Counted from the stretch's first letter, positions 7,970 to 16,809 are shown. The stretch is DNA of 33,060 bases from Planctomycetota bacterium (GCA_017885385.1 JAFNGF010000023.1:1-33060), one strand, 5' to 3'. The notes: a model not told the origin generated them from the sequence alone. Numbers and translations: made by a program.

Positions 7970-9051
7970 ATCCCTAACCGTCTTTGAATTGGGCGTAGGA
8001 GAATCTGCGGCCAGAAAATTGGCTGGTAATGGACGAACCTCTTTGCGATGTCCAGCCATAAGCTATGTCGTGATTGGGTCTCTAAAGTCTTCAGTTCTGA
8101 TGTGTATTCTTTTTCATACCTTTCTGTGCCGATGGGCTGTTGTCTCAAGATGTCGCATCGCCGCATTGTTTCTTTATGCAATTCATTTTTCATTTCGCCC
8201 GTGGCAAGTATAGGCCGATAGTCTTCGTCTCTGAGTATAGGAATCGCTTCCCATTTAATGATTCTTTTATCTGCGATTATTATGCTGAGTATTATAGACC
8301 AATCGGTGTCTTTGAAGTGACTGTCAAAGATGAAGTTACCCAGACTATAAGCAACCAAGAAATTGTCGGCACTATCAATACCCTGTACAACATGGGAATG
8401 ATGACCTATGATTAGTAAGGCACCTGCATCAGCAAATTGCCGCGCTACTTTTCTTTGCCATATGCTCGGACGGTCTATTAATTCATCGCCCCAATGAACT
8501 GAGACTATCACAAGATTATCTTTGGCTGCTTTGGCTTCTATTGTCTGGATTACATTATCCAGATTGCTGTTGAAAGCATACTTGCCGTTGTGGAAGCAGG
8601 CCCCGATTACAGCAACTGGTTGGTCGCCGAACCTCATAGATAGAGGTTCATTCCCCATTTGGAAGCGACCATTTTTGCCCGCGCCGACTGTTTTTACCCC
8701 GGCCTTTTCCAATTGCTGGACCGTGTCGACCGCAGATTCAAGACCTTGCTCAAGAATATGATTGTTGGCAACATGTGCTACTGTTACTCCCCACTTCGCA
8801 AGATATGCAGCCGTTGTCGGACGGCCTCGCATGTGCAGACTACGCAGGCTGTTTTGCTGGCGACCGATATCAGATAGAACACACTCCAAATTGCAGAGTA
8901 CCATATCGTGTGAAGCGAAGACATCGACGATCTCACGCGGCAAAAAATCGCTGCCAAACTTGTCTAATCCGGAGGCGACACCACATCCGAGCAGGTGAAA
9001 TGAGTCTCCACACATTGTATCACCAACACAGGCTATCTTCAGCGCACCCAT
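7963..9051 (-). CDS. CapA/PgsA-like metallophosphatase-fold protein
   Basis: 362 residues of the CapA family, a calcineurin-like metallophosphoesterase fold first known from poly-gamma-glutamate capsule synthesis (CapA/PgsA) and frequent in exopolysaccharide loci. Visible family motifs are IACVGDTMCG at the start, MVLCNLECVLSD, VAHVANNHILEQG, VIGACFHNG, VSVHWGDELIDRPS and IIGHHSHVVQGID, i.e. the metal-ligand Asp, Asn and His set. There is no signal peptide or membrane helix, unlike PgsA, so it probably acts in the cytoplasm or is peripherally associated. Start and stop couple tightly with neighbours: its ATG shares one base with the stop of the GT4 gene (TGATG), and its stop overlaps the Alg14-like start. 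The true reaction of these EPS-linked CapA proteins is not established. Confidence 0.88.
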   Translation of the reverse strand: MGALKIACVGDTMCGDSFHLLGCGVASGLDKFGSDFLPREIVDVFASHDMVLCNLECVLSDIGRQQNSLRSLHMRGRPTTAAYLAKWGVTVAHVANNHILEQGLESAVDTVQQLEKAGVKTVGAGKNGRFQMGNEPLSMRFGDQPVAVIGACFHNGKYAFNSNLDNVIQTIEAKAAKDNLVIVSVHWGDELIDRPSIWQRKVARQFADAGALLIIGHHSHVVQGIDSADNFLVAYSLGNFIFDSHFKDTDWSIILSIIIADKRIIKWEAIPILRDEDYRPILATGEMKNELHKETMRRCDILRQQPIGTERYEKEYTSELKTLETQSRHSLWLDIAKRFVHYQPIFWPQILLRPIQRRLGIW

Positions 9052-10271
9052 CAGCTAATTTCCTCTGTCGGTTGCCTTACAGGGTGGAATTTGCTGCTCT
9101 GTTTCATTGCGATTGCTTTTTCAATAAGCTCGGAGATTTTTTCCACATGCGTATCCCAGCTATGTTGCCCGGCAATTTCAATTCGCTTTCGGGCCCGTTC
9201 CGGGGTATCGTTACGCAACTCCCATCGAATAGCGTCGGCAAATTGCTCCTTATTATAAGCAATGCTGATAACGTCGGAATACTGCTTTGTTTCTTCGATC
9301 GGAACTGAGACAATTGGTTTGCCGGAGGCCATATATTCAAACATTTTCAGTGGATTGCAGCATTTTATCCACTCGCTCATTATCCATTGCAGCAAACATA
9401 CATCGAAACACGCGCACAACTGGCGAACCTTTTCGTAAGGCATCCGACCTAAAAGGTGTACGTTTTTCAGCCGAGCCAACTCGGAGTAATCACCGCCGGT
9501 AATCTGGCCGGCAAATACAAACGAAACATCCCGCAACTGTCTGGCACAGTACAGCAGCAGTTCAATATCATTGTGCGCAGTCATCGTTCCGAAATATCCT
9601 GCAATTGGCCGGGGTACATTGGCCAATTCTTCAACCGGTTCACTCTTCTGTGCAGCCTCTTGGAACAGATCAAAATCTACTCCGTGCGGTATGTAGAACA
9701 CGTTTTCTCTCTGCGTCTGTTTCCTATCGTACAGTTCTTTGGACACACAGATCATCAAATCGCTCTCATCGGAAATGCGTTTTTCGCGTTGGTTCAACAA
9801 TAAGGAATTGCCTGTGTAGGAATCGCTGGCAAACAGGTCAGAGACATGATATACCTTCAGCGTAGAATTGAACCAGCTCATCATGTTGGCTGCACGGATG
9901 TTCTCCAGCCAAAGTATCGGTTCCGATATCCCGATACGCCAACAAGCTGTTTTTAGCTGTAGTTTAAGCAGAGAATTGTTAAGAATATCTACTATCTTTC
10001 TGCCCTGGAGGGGAATGAAGATAGGGCTGAATACGTAGAGGTTCTTTTCCGGCTGGCGCAGACACTTGGCGATGCTCTTCACCTTTCTGCCGATTCGCGC
10101 CACGAATCCCTTTTTGCCCTTTGCCGCTCTGACCATATCGGAACCGAAAGGATTTATGTAGAGAACCCTGTTGCTTTTGGCAAATCTCCGCATCAAGTGC
10201 GTAGTGCAACTAGGGTTCATACCCCACCAGTCACTTGGGGCAAAACATATTATGTTATAGTCTGATAACAC
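9051..10271 (-). CDS. GT4-type glycosyltransferase (GT-B fold)
   Basis: 406 residues with the two-Rossmann organisation of GT4 enzymes. The N-terminus IICFAPSDWWGMNPSCTTHLMRRFA resembles biofilm/EPS glycosyltransferases that open with a phrase about the acceptor helix. FYIPHGVDFDLFQEA begins the inter-domain linker, and the donor-binding domain has IAGYFGTMTAHND, VHLLGRMPYEKV and NPLKMFEYMASGKPIVS, with the glutamate and glycine that contact the nucleotide sugar. It transfers a sugar from a nucleotide donor to the growing lipid-linked repeat unit; the sugar is not identifiable. The start codon is GTG (10269-10271) without a clear ribosome site, only 23 bases after the GC-rich ligase gene. Its native upstream sequence may have been replaced when the 10.3-14.0 kb block was inserted. 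Confidence 0.9.
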   Translation of the reverse strand: MLSDYNIICFAPSDWWGMNPSCTTHLMRRFAKSNRVLYINPFGSDMVRAAKGKKGFVARIGRKVKSIAKCLRQPEKNLYVFSPIFIPLQGRKIVDILNNSLLKLQLKTACWRIGISEPILWLENIRAANMMSWFNSTLKVYHVSDLFASDSYTGNSLLLNQREKRISDESDLMICVSKELYDRKQTQRENVFYIPHGVDFDLFQEAAQKSEPVEELANVPRPIAGYFGTMTAHNDIELLLYCARQLRDVSFVFAGQITGGDYSELARLKNVHLLGRMPYEKVRQLCACFDVCLLQWIMSEWIKCCNPLKMFEYMASGKPIVSVPIEETKQYSDVISIAYNKEQFADAIRWELRNDTPERARKRIEIAGQHSWDTHVEKISELIEKAIAMKQSSKFHPVRQPTEEIS

Positions 10272-10294
10272 TGCGGTCGATCTTCTATGTTTAT

Positions 10295-11665
10295 CTAATG
10301 GTGCTCCGCCATGACAAAAGAGAGGAACTTGCCGCTCGGCGTCTGGTTTATTTGACGAGTCGGTCGAATGCTGAGGTTGAATTCATCGGGGAGCTCTCTT
10401 TCCAACAATTCGCGGAGTTGTTGCGCGTGCTTCTCCGAGAAACCCTCAGCCGGGACATACTCCAGCACGACATCACTGGCGCTCTCCTGAATGACCTGTC
10501 CGGCCAGTACCGGCATCTCGTACATCCCATACAGCACATGGGCAAGGAGGCACTCAATCGCCGTCGCCCCCAAACGCCTGCCGGAGGGCGTGACCATGGC
10601 ATCGCTCTCACGTCCTACAATACGAGCAATCATGGGGAAGTGACGTCCGCAAGGACACTCTTCATCGCTGGGGAGAACAAGGTCGCCCATCTTATACCGG
10701 ATGAGGGGCATGGCCATGTTCCAAAACCCCGTCGCGATGATCTGACAGCAGTCCTCGTTCGGCGGATCCGCCCGCTCCAACTCGGTCAGTCCGTACTCAG
10801 GCAGAATATGGTAACGACCATGCTCACACGTGTGTATGTAGCATACACGCTCTGCACTGCCGTAGAAATCAAAAACAGGGCAATCAAAGGCTTCTGAGAT
10901 AACTTGCCTCTTGCCATCGTCGAGGGTCTCCGCAGTGGTCAGGACACACTTCAGTGGCAGGCGTATACCCTTCTGCAGACACCCTCTGCCCAAGACAGAT
11001 GCCGCCGACGGATAGGCCACCAGCACCTTGACGCCGTAACAGCGCATGGCATCCACAAATGTTGGCACAACATCCGGTGACAGGTGAAACGCCGACAGCG
11101 TTAACTCCTTCATGCTTGCATCGTAGACATAAGGCTTATGCAGTTTCTCGCTTGGGGAGGCAACGACACGGCCCATCATGTAGGCCACGCTGTCCCTACG
11201 ACCCACACTCGCCCAGTCGAATTGCCGTCGGACGAATGCGTGTTCGTTTCCTATCGAAAACAAATCGCGCCTTAACGGCACCGGCAATCCTGTCGTCCCA
11301 CCGGTGTGGGCGGTATTGAGTAGGAACTGCGGATACCGGCAGGAGACAATACCATCGCCGATTTCCTTGAGGTCCTTCTTGCTGATGATGGGGAACCGCC
11401 GGATATCCTCCAGTTCCCGGATGTCCTGCGGGTGAATCCCCAGCACGTCCATCTTGCCCCGCCAGTAGGGCACGGTCCTGTAGGCGTGCGCGACCACCTT
11501 CTTCAGCAGCGACAACTGGATCTCACGCAATTGCTCAGGCTTATACCACTGTGTCTTGCTCAACCACCGCCGACGGACCCAAAACGTACCTGTGTACCTT
11601 TTGACCAAGAGAGTCTTACAACCACGGAGTGTTGCCTTGACGTCTCTAAGCGTTCGAATGTACAT
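10295..11665 (-). CDS. PaaK/CapK-like adenylate-forming ligase
   Basis: 456 residues from ATG 11663-11665, which has AAGAGGG five bases upstream; a longer frame from 11731 exists but has no such site. The family is the phenylacetate-CoA ligase / CapK branch of AMP-forming enzymes. The ATP loop reads HTGGTTGLPV, the mid-domain has FDFYGSAERVCYIHTCEHG, and the hinge region ends in DEFNLSIRPTRQINQTPSGKFLSF with the conserved late lysine. CapK-type ligases recur in capsule loci, where they are thought to activate a carboxylic acid for attachment to the glycan. It closes a GC-rich three-gene block with arginase and an alanine-dehydrogenase homologue, so an amino acid or keto acid substrate is possible but unproven. 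Confidence 0.88.
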   Translation of the reverse strand: MYIRTLRDVKATLRGCKTLLVKRYTGTFWVRRRWLSKTQWYKPEQLREIQLSLLKKVVAHAYRTVPYWRGKMDVLGIHPQDIRELEDIRRFPIISKKDLKEIGDGIVSCRYPQFLLNTAHTGGTTGLPVPLRRDLFSIGNEHAFVRRQFDWASVGRRDSVAYMMGRVVASPSEKLHKPYVYDASMKELTLSAFHLSPDVVPTFVDAMRCYGVKVLVAYPSAASVLGRGCLQKGIRLPLKCVLTTAETLDDGKRQVISEAFDCPVFDFYGSAERVCYIHTCEHGRYHILPEYGLTELERADPPNEDCCQIIATGFWNMAMPLIRYKMGDLVLPSDEECPCGRHFPMIARIVGRESDAMVTPSGRRLGATAIECLLAHVLYGMYEMPVLAGQVIQESASDVVLEYVPAEGFSEKHAQQLRELLERELPDEFNLSIRPTRQINQTPSGKFLSFVMAEHH

Positions 11666-11818
11666 GTCAACCCTCTTCTTGGCAGAGAAGCCTAATGGGC
11701 TAGACCTTGTTCTTCCCGACTCACGTAGCACTGCCGGGCATTGAGCGGCCCTGCTGGCTGACTCAACTCCACCCTTGTGGGATCGTCCCTCTCGATCTCT
11801 GATTTTCCAAATAGGAGT

Positions 11819-12739
11819 CTAACGAAAACTGAACGGATAGCCGAGAAGCGTCATGAGAAGCTCAATACCTCTCCTGGCTGTCTGCAGGTTGTGATCAAGG
11901 ACTGGGTTCAGACCCACGAGATCGATGGATACGACACGGCAGTGGGACGCAATCTGATGACAGATGTAGGCTGCCTCTCTCATATTGAATCCATAAGGTG
12001 AGGGCAGACCTACTCCAGGCGCCACGGTCTCGTGCAAAGAATCAAGATCGAGACTGACATGTACACCATCTGTCTGATCTGTAACGGTTCGTAAACACTC
12101 CCTGACAGTATTGGCTAATCCTTGTTCAATCACATCGAAAAGCGTGAACATGCGTATCCTGTGGTGGTTGACAAAATCAGCTTCACCCGGATCGATATCA
12201 TGCACCCCCAGGAGACAGATGTTCTTGACGTCGACCTTGGGACCGGGTTTTCCAATGTTGACCAGCAGACTCGGTCCAAAGCCGGTAATAATCGCAACGG
12301 GCATGCCGTGCACGTTTCCAGAGGGCGATGTCTCTGGTGTATTCGCGTCTGGATGGGCGTCAATCCACAGACAACCTGCCCGGCATCCAGCCAAGGCAAC
12401 ACCCGCGAGACAGCCGATGGCAAGACTGTGATCTCCCCCCAGACATACGGGCGTTCGCTCCCTCTCGACAGAGTCTGCCACCACACGCGACAACCTCTCG
12501 CAGTAATCTGCAATTAAACCGACATTGTGAGCGGATGTACGGAGATACTCTGCGGAGGCAGAACACGACACGGAAGCAGGCAGGTCAATGTTGCCTATAT
12601 CGCGAAAACACAGTCCTCGTTGGCGGGCAACAGCGAAAAGGCCCGCCTCGCGGAAAGCATCGGGTCCCAACTTCAGACCGAGTTCTTTCACACCCAGATC
12701 TACGGGAACACCTATGAAATCGACATTCTCACATCGCAT
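11819..12739 (-). CDS. Arginase (ureohydrolase family)
   Basis: 306 residues, the usual length of bacterial arginases, which split L-arginine into L-ornithine and urea with a binuclear manganese centre. The ligand set is complete: CLGGDHSLAIG (His), WIDAHPDANTPETSPSGN (Asp-His-Asp plus the Asn and Ser that bind the arginine alpha-amino and carboxyl groups) and VSLDLDSL (two Asp). The NTPETSPSGNVHGMP stretch points to arginase rather than agmatinase. One oddity: the usual DP after the DxD motif is HE here (DLDSLHETVAPGVG), although neither residue is a metal ligand. No strong ribosome site precedes the ATG at 12739. It lies 57 bases after the Ald-like gene and is markedly more GC-rich than the flanking EPS genes, consistent with a transferred cassette. 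Confidence 0.92.
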   Translation of the reverse strand: MRCENVDFIGVPVDLGVKELGLKLGPDAFREAGLFAVARQRGLCFRDIGNIDLPASVSCSASAEYLRTSAHNVGLIADYCERLSRVVADSVERERTPVCLGGDHSLAIGCLAGVALAGCRAGCLWIDAHPDANTPETSPSGNVHGMPVAIITGFGPSLLVNIGKPGPKVDVKNICLLGVHDIDPGEADFVNHHRIRMFTLFDVIEQGLANTVRECLRTVTDQTDGVHVSLDLDSLHETVAPGVGLPSPYGFNMREAAYICHQIASHCRVVSIDLVGLNPVLDHNLQTARRGIELLMTLLGYPFSFR

Positions 12740-12796
12740 TTGATGGCCGTCCAGACATGGCTATATGGAGGATTTCGTGTTTGGCCTGCCACTATT

Positions 12797-13954
12797 CTAC
12801 AGCAAGCTGGTCAATGGTGTGTACTCCAGTCGCTTCTTCTTAGCCGAGTATTCATGCGTGAGTTTTCCTCGGTGACACATCACGGCTTTTCGAAGACCCA
12901 GATCCTTTTCGATTGCCTGGTGAAATCCCGCACTGAGCAGCTTTATGTACGGGAACGTTGCGTCGGTCAGCAATCGCGTCGCGGTGACAGGTACAAGAGA
13001 GGGGATGTGATCAGGGTTGTAGTGAATCACCCCGTTTTCGACGTAGGTTTCTGTCAAGGAATCCGAAGACACACATGTTTCTGCAAGATCTTTGTCACAG
13101 GCAGTCGCATCGCAGAGTATACTGTTAGTAGTCATTTGCCCCAAGTCTTCCCGCCTGATTAGATACTCGCACTTTTCCTTCGGCAGCGTGGCCCGTCTGA
13201 CTGCTGCGAGGATCACAATATCCGCGGATGGCAGATGTTGTCTCAACGCCGCGGTTGACTTGTCAGGGTCTCCCTCATCAAATCTCACTACGTCTATCTG
13301 GCAATGCGACATGACCTCCGGGGAGACATATTGTGCGAGGCGTCGATTGAGCGTCTCGGGGTGTTTGTCCACAACCACAATACCAAAGCGATTCATGGCA
13401 AACACGTTGATGGCATTGCAGCCAATGTGCCCTGCGCCAACAACCATCGTTTTCGCACGCGGCCAGTGCCGAAGGTAGCTGCCACCGAGCATGCCCTTAT
13501 GCTCCACCAGAAGATTCATCGCCTTTCTTGCAAATGCGGCGCCGGTCAGTTCGCTCATGGGCTCAAGCAATGGGAGCCGCCTGTCTCGATCAACCCACTC
13601 GTATGCTATTCCAGTCACGCCGGTATCGACGATGTGTCTTATGTTCGCTGGTGCGATATTCTCATCGAAATGCAGATATGTGAACAGAACGTGCTCGGGC
13701 CCGTAGAAGGCGCATTCAGTCGGCAACGGGCACTTGACTTTCAGAATCAGTTCGGATCTCTTATACAATTCCTCTTGGGAGACGATCCGAGCCCCAGCTT
13801 GCTCGTAGTCACTATCCGCGAATCCAGCCTTCAATCCGGCTGTCTCCTCAACGGAGACGCTGTGGCCCATGGCAACCAACTCAGATACATGATCAGGCCG
13901 TAAGGCCACACGTCCTTCGTCGCGCTTTGTCTCTTTTGGCACTCCTATTTTCAT
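12797..13954 (-). CDS. Alanine dehydrogenase-like NAD(P)-dependent oxidoreductase, diverged active site
   Basis: 385 residues from ATG 13952-13954, which has GAGGTGA six bases upstream; a frame from 13999 lacks one. The start MKIGVPKETKRDEGRVALRP, LKVKCPLP (substrate Lys), LFTYLHF (catalytic His), MSELTGAAFARKAM and the dinucleotide loop MVVGAGHIGCNA all belong to the Ald / transhydrogenase-alpha family. In true Ald the VDVAIDQGG loop carries the second catalytic residue, Asp; here that segment is CDATACDKDL. The NMPGAVP loop is DHIPSLVP, losing its Asn. A different 2-oxo/amino acid substrate is therefore likely. It is followed by arginase and a PaaK-like ligase; ornithine- or arginine-derived chemistry is one possibility. 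Confidence 0.82.
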   Translation of the reverse strand: MKIGVPKETKRDEGRVALRPDHVSELVAMGHSVSVEETAGLKAGFADSDYEQAGARIVSQEELYKRSELILKVKCPLPTECAFYGPEHVLFTYLHFDENIAPANIRHIVDTGVTGIAYEWVDRDRRLPLLEPMSELTGAAFARKAMNLLVEHKGMLGGSYLRHWPRAKTMVVGAGHIGCNAINVFAMNRFGIVVVDKHPETLNRRLAQYVSPEVMSHCQIDVVRFDEGDPDKSTAALRQHLPSADIVILAAVRRATLPKEKCEYLIRREDLGQMTTNSILCDATACDKDLAETCVSSDSLTETYVENGVIHYNPDHIPSLVPVTATRLLTDATFPYIKLLSAGFHQAIEKDLGLRKAVMCHRGKLTHEYSAKKKRLEYTPLTSLL

Positions 13955-14380
13955 TCGGTTCACCTCAGAAAGACCACCGGCCAAACCCCACGGCGACAAT
14001 CACAACCGAGATTCGGGCAACCCAGCAGCATACGTTCCTCTTGACAAATCATTCTTGGTCGATGACAGAAACAGACTCCCATTACTCATTCGCTCATATG
14101 AAAGACCTCACTCACGAAACTTATGTTCCCCATCCCTCTCGCGAGGCGACGCGAGCCCCGCGCGGACCGACCGCACCGGTACCTGTAAAACAAAGAATAC
14201 GCCGGTCGATAATGCAAAACCAACTTTCAACACGGTGTCATCTCCTAAAAGCTACCATTATGTTTCCAAACGTTTCCACCACTGAATAAGCCATTCACGT
14301 GCACAACTTCAACCAGGCAACACACACAATACGTCTGCCTTTCCACCGAAGACTATAACCTTGTATTACCTGTGAGGGTG
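13955..14380. other. 426-bp gap at the upstream edge of the GC-rich cassette
   Basis: This stretch lies between the aminotransferase stop (14381) and the Ald-like start (13954). It holds one short candidate ORF, listed separately at 14108-14233, and otherwise no recognisable gene, RNA or terminator. The cassette side contains a GC-rich segment (around 14140-14180), while the aminotransferase side looks like the rest of the locus, so a recombination junction probably falls within it. A TGGAAAC direct repeat on the minus strand near 14265-14280 precedes a CATAAT that could be a weak -10 box, but the match is too poor to call a promoter. Confidence 0.4.
14108..14233 (-). CDS. Candidate small ORF (41 aa) with signal-peptide-like N-terminus
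   Basis: GTG at 14231-14233 is preceded by AGGAG with an eight-base spacer, a better ribosome site than most genes here. The product would begin MLKVGFALSTGVFFVLQVPV and end with a charged tail GLASPRERDGEHKFRE. The N-terminus resembles a signal peptide or single helix, with a possible cleavage after VRA. No homology is recognisable. It could be a real small secreted peptide, or the remaining 5' end of a gene broken when the neighbouring GC-rich block arrived. The call rests on the ribosome site and hydrophobicity only. Confidence 0.3.
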   Translation of the reverse strand: MLKVGFALSTGVFFVLQVPVRSVRAGLASPRERDGEHKFRE

Positions 14381-15568
14381 CTACCGATCCTCGCGAATGA
14401 AGGCCACAACTTTTTCAGCAATAAACGCAATGTGTTCGGAATTTAGCTGTGGGTGCACAGGCAGTGCTAAAATATGGTCTTTGAGAAAACAGGCATCTGG
14501 AAACTCGTCCCAAGGGAGAGCCGGGTGATACCCAGCCCACCATTCTATAGCAGCGATGGACAGTTCGTTGAGCTTTCGGTACAAGTAGACACGGTTTTTA
14601 ACAATCACGGGAAAATACAGTGGACAGACACCTTCGGGCAGTGTCTTGAAAAGAGGTTCTATCCCTTTGGCTTCAGCTAACATATTCAGCAATAGTGTAA
14701 AGTTATTTCGCCGTTTGGTTACTATCGTTGTGATGTCGAAAGTCTTTAGCAGGCGTTTAGTTAATCTGGAGATAGCTTTATCCGTGAAATCTTCGTCGTA
14801 ATAAAAGCTTTTGGGCACATCAGGCGGCAGAGCCTGGTGCGGGGGTTCCATATATCTTGTGTACGCCTGATATCTTTCCAACAATGGCCAGAACAGTGGA
14901 AACAATCTTGTGCCGGAAGCCGAGCGCAAAGAGTTTCTTTTCAGGAGTGATAGTGTCTCCTTTGCTACTAGTGAGAACGGTGCCCGGTGAAGCTCCCAAT
15001 CGTTTTTTGCAAGGTCTGTGCTGTTGATTACAAGTGCCCCACCATCTGGAACAGGCAACGACTTTGGAAAGCTGAAGATTGATATATCGCCTGTTGAGCC
15101 AAGTTTAGTTGAGCCATCACGACTGAATAACGCCAATGCACAATCTTCGATAAGGTATATATTTCTGTCTATGCAAAGTCTTCTAATCTCATTTATCGGC
15201 TGTGGAAAGCCAAAGTAGTGGGTTACATATACGGCCCTGGTTCTCTTGGTGATACGGCTTTGGAGATCAGCAAGGTCAATCAGGCCTGACTTTTGGACAC
15301 GGTAAAGAACCACTGAAACACCATAAGTAACCAGTGGGTCAATTTCTGCTCCACAGTTGTATGCAGGAACCAGGACCTCGGTCTCTGGCGATAGATGGAG
15401 AAACTCACATGCCCGACGAATAGCGGTTCTGCCTCTGTGCACATAATATATCCGCCCTTTGGGCAACCATGTAGTTGCACTATGTTTGGAGTGTTGACCA
15501 GCCAATGAAATAAGACTAAAAGAATGATGTCCACAGTATAATATGTTTGTCTCTTCCTGCATTATCAT
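14381..15568 (-). CDS. DegT/DnrJ/EryC1/StrS-family PLP aminotransferase
   Basis: 395 residues of the sugar aminotransferase family that converts a nucleotide-linked keto sugar into an amino sugar, using pyridoxal phosphate and usually glutamate. Conserved elements are YYVHRGRTAIRRA near the N-terminus, EVLVPAYNCGAE, THYFGFPQPI, LIEDCALALF (Asp142 pairs with the cofactor nitrogen) and FSFPKSLPVPDGG, where Lys169 would form the Schiff base. The spacing and the YNCGAEIDP phrase put it close to perosamine-type or related EPS enzymes, although similar proteins can be catalytically altered. It lies between the FemAB-type genes and the GC-rich block. It would provide an amino group on the repeat unit, which could also be the acceptor for aminoacyl or acyl decoration. 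Start chosen at the first ATG; codon 3 is an alternative. Confidence 0.87.
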   Translation of the reverse strand: MIMQEETNILYCGHHSFSLISLAGQHSKHSATTWLPKGRIYYVHRGRTAIRRACEFLHLSPETEVLVPAYNCGAEIDPLVTYGVSVVLYRVQKSGLIDLADLQSRITKRTRAVYVTHYFGFPQPINEIRRLCIDRNIYLIEDCALALFSRDGSTKLGSTGDISIFSFPKSLPVPDGGALVINSTDLAKNDWELHRAPFSLVAKETLSLLKRNSLRSASGTRLFPLFWPLLERYQAYTRYMEPPHQALPPDVPKSFYYDEDFTDKAISRLTKRLLKTFDITTIVTKRRNNFTLLLNMLAEAKGIEPLFKTLPEGVCPLYFPVIVKNRVYLYRKLNELSIAAIEWWAGYHPALPWDEFPDACFLKDHILALPVHPQLNSEHIAFIAEKVVAFIREDR

Positions 15569-15642
15569 TAGTTCTCAAAGATTCCTGAAGGCGGCCGTTT
15601 GATTACTTTGTACTGAGCAAATAATGCTTAGGGAACCCCTAC

Positions 15643-16767
15643 CTACGTACTTTCGCGGCGTAGGTTGGGAATACACATTTTTTTCTTGATTTTGTAGGGT
15701 AAACCTGTGGCTGAGCGCCAGCCGCAGGATAGAAAGTTGAAGCTCTTATGCACCGAGTAAATAAAGGGCTGGCATACACGTATGTAATGCCCGAGGCCAT
15801 ACACAGGCTGTGGGCTGAACTTTTTTTTGAATTCATAGACGAGGTACTTCTCATTAGATGGATCGGCGTTATCTGCGTAGCCTTCTACATCCAACCAGGA
15901 ACACCCTTTCTCTTTTGCCCATTTTATACCCGACCACCATAGCACCGGTCCTATGGACAGGTTTGAGAGTTCTCTGAGAGGCTTCGGTGCAACTACATAG
16001 CGCGCCGTATGAGCTGTCGTGGGTCCTCTGACTATCCAAAGCCCGCCAAGGAACATCTCTCCACCGAAAGCGTTCAAAAGAACACCGAGTTGTCGCTTTT
16101 CGAGTATGTGTTGAAAAGTTGCCTTAAATTCATCATAGGAGACTGGTATGATGCCACGTTCTCGATTCATACGATCGAGATACCGAAAAAACGTTTGAGC
16201 TTCGTCTATACTGCCTGCGGCCCGGATCGCCACATTTTGCCTTTCCGCCCGGCGAATCTCCCTGCGCGCGCTTTTGGAAAATGAACAGAAGATATCGTCG
16301 TCACTACGGCGAATATCCACCAAGCCGGTCGAATAACCGCTATCAGTTGTGGGGGCATCTGCCGAATAACCTAACTCGTCGAGAACTGCTACAACATCGT
16401 GTGCCTCCGGGAAAATCCAATACGGTGAGACGCAAATCCTGCCGACCATGAGAGATTTAAACAGTGGTTCGATCCCCCAGAGGAACTCCTTTGCCCACCC
16501 AGGCTCGTCGAAAATTGGTCCACGCTGGCAAATGGCCTCGAAAGAGAATCGGCGGCTCCAAAGAAAGGGGTGAATACTAAAAACTCCCGCACATACAATG
16601 GTACCGTCCGATTCTCCATATATATAAATGGGAATTCTACCCTTTGCTCGCTCCACCTGACCAAACAGAAAATGCTGTCGCGGATGAGCGTGCCGGCATT
16701 TGCACCAGAACTGTTCCCACCGACTTTTTTGGGTTTGGTCTAATTCATAACAAGAATGTAACTTCAT
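15643..16767 (-). CDS. FemAB-type acyl/aminoacyltransferase (GNAT-fold) 1
   Basis: 374 residues of the FemAB / peptidoglycan-bridge superfamily, made of two GNAT-like domains. Known members transfer an amino acid from aminoacyl-tRNA to lipid II; EPS-linked members have undefined donors. The helix after the first domain reads FSKSARREIRRAERQNV, the basic stretch typical before the second GNAT domain, and the C-terminal signature is WLDVEGYADNAD followed by YLVYEFKKKFSPQPV, equivalent to the GxxxFKxxFG element of FemAB proteins. There is no membrane segment, so it acts on the cytoplasmic face, on a lipid-linked or nucleotide-linked precursor. It is the last of three consecutive transferases of this broad type and lies just before the DegT aminotransferase, which could generate an amino acceptor. 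Confidence 0.82.
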   Translation of the reverse strand: MKLHSCYELDQTQKSRWEQFWCKCRHAHPRQHFLFGQVERAKGRIPIYIYGESDGTIVCAGVFSIHPFLWSRRFSFEAICQRGPIFDEPGWAKEFLWGIEPLFKSLMVGRICVSPYWIFPEAHDVVAVLDELGYSADAPTTDSGYSTGLVDIRRSDDDIFCSFSKSARREIRRAERQNVAIRAAGSIDEAQTFFRYLDRMNRERGIIPVSYDEFKATFQHILEKRQLGVLLNAFGGEMFLGGLWIVRGPTTAHTARYVVAPKPLRELSNLSIGPVLWWSGIKWAKEKGCSWLDVEGYADNADPSNEKYLVYEFKKKFSPQPVYGLGHYIRVCQPFIYSVHKSFNFLSCGWRSATGLPYKIKKKMCIPNLRREST

Positions 16768-16809
16768 GCAGCTCTCTTGACCGACCTAGTATCAAAAATT
16801 GATGTCGTT

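Noticed and set aside
10235-10897. 220-codon plus-strand ORF antisense to the PaaK-like ligase
   Set aside because: GC-rich genes produce long antisense frames; there is no ribosome site or recognisable domain.
12527-13162. 211-codon plus-strand ORF across the arginase / Ald-like junction, with another at 13304-13903
   Set aside because: Both are shadows of the genes on the minus strand, which carry full active-site motifs.
14260-14285. Possible promoter with CATAAT upstream of the Ald-like gene
   Set aside because: No acceptable -35 at a suitable distance; the match is no better than chance in this composition.
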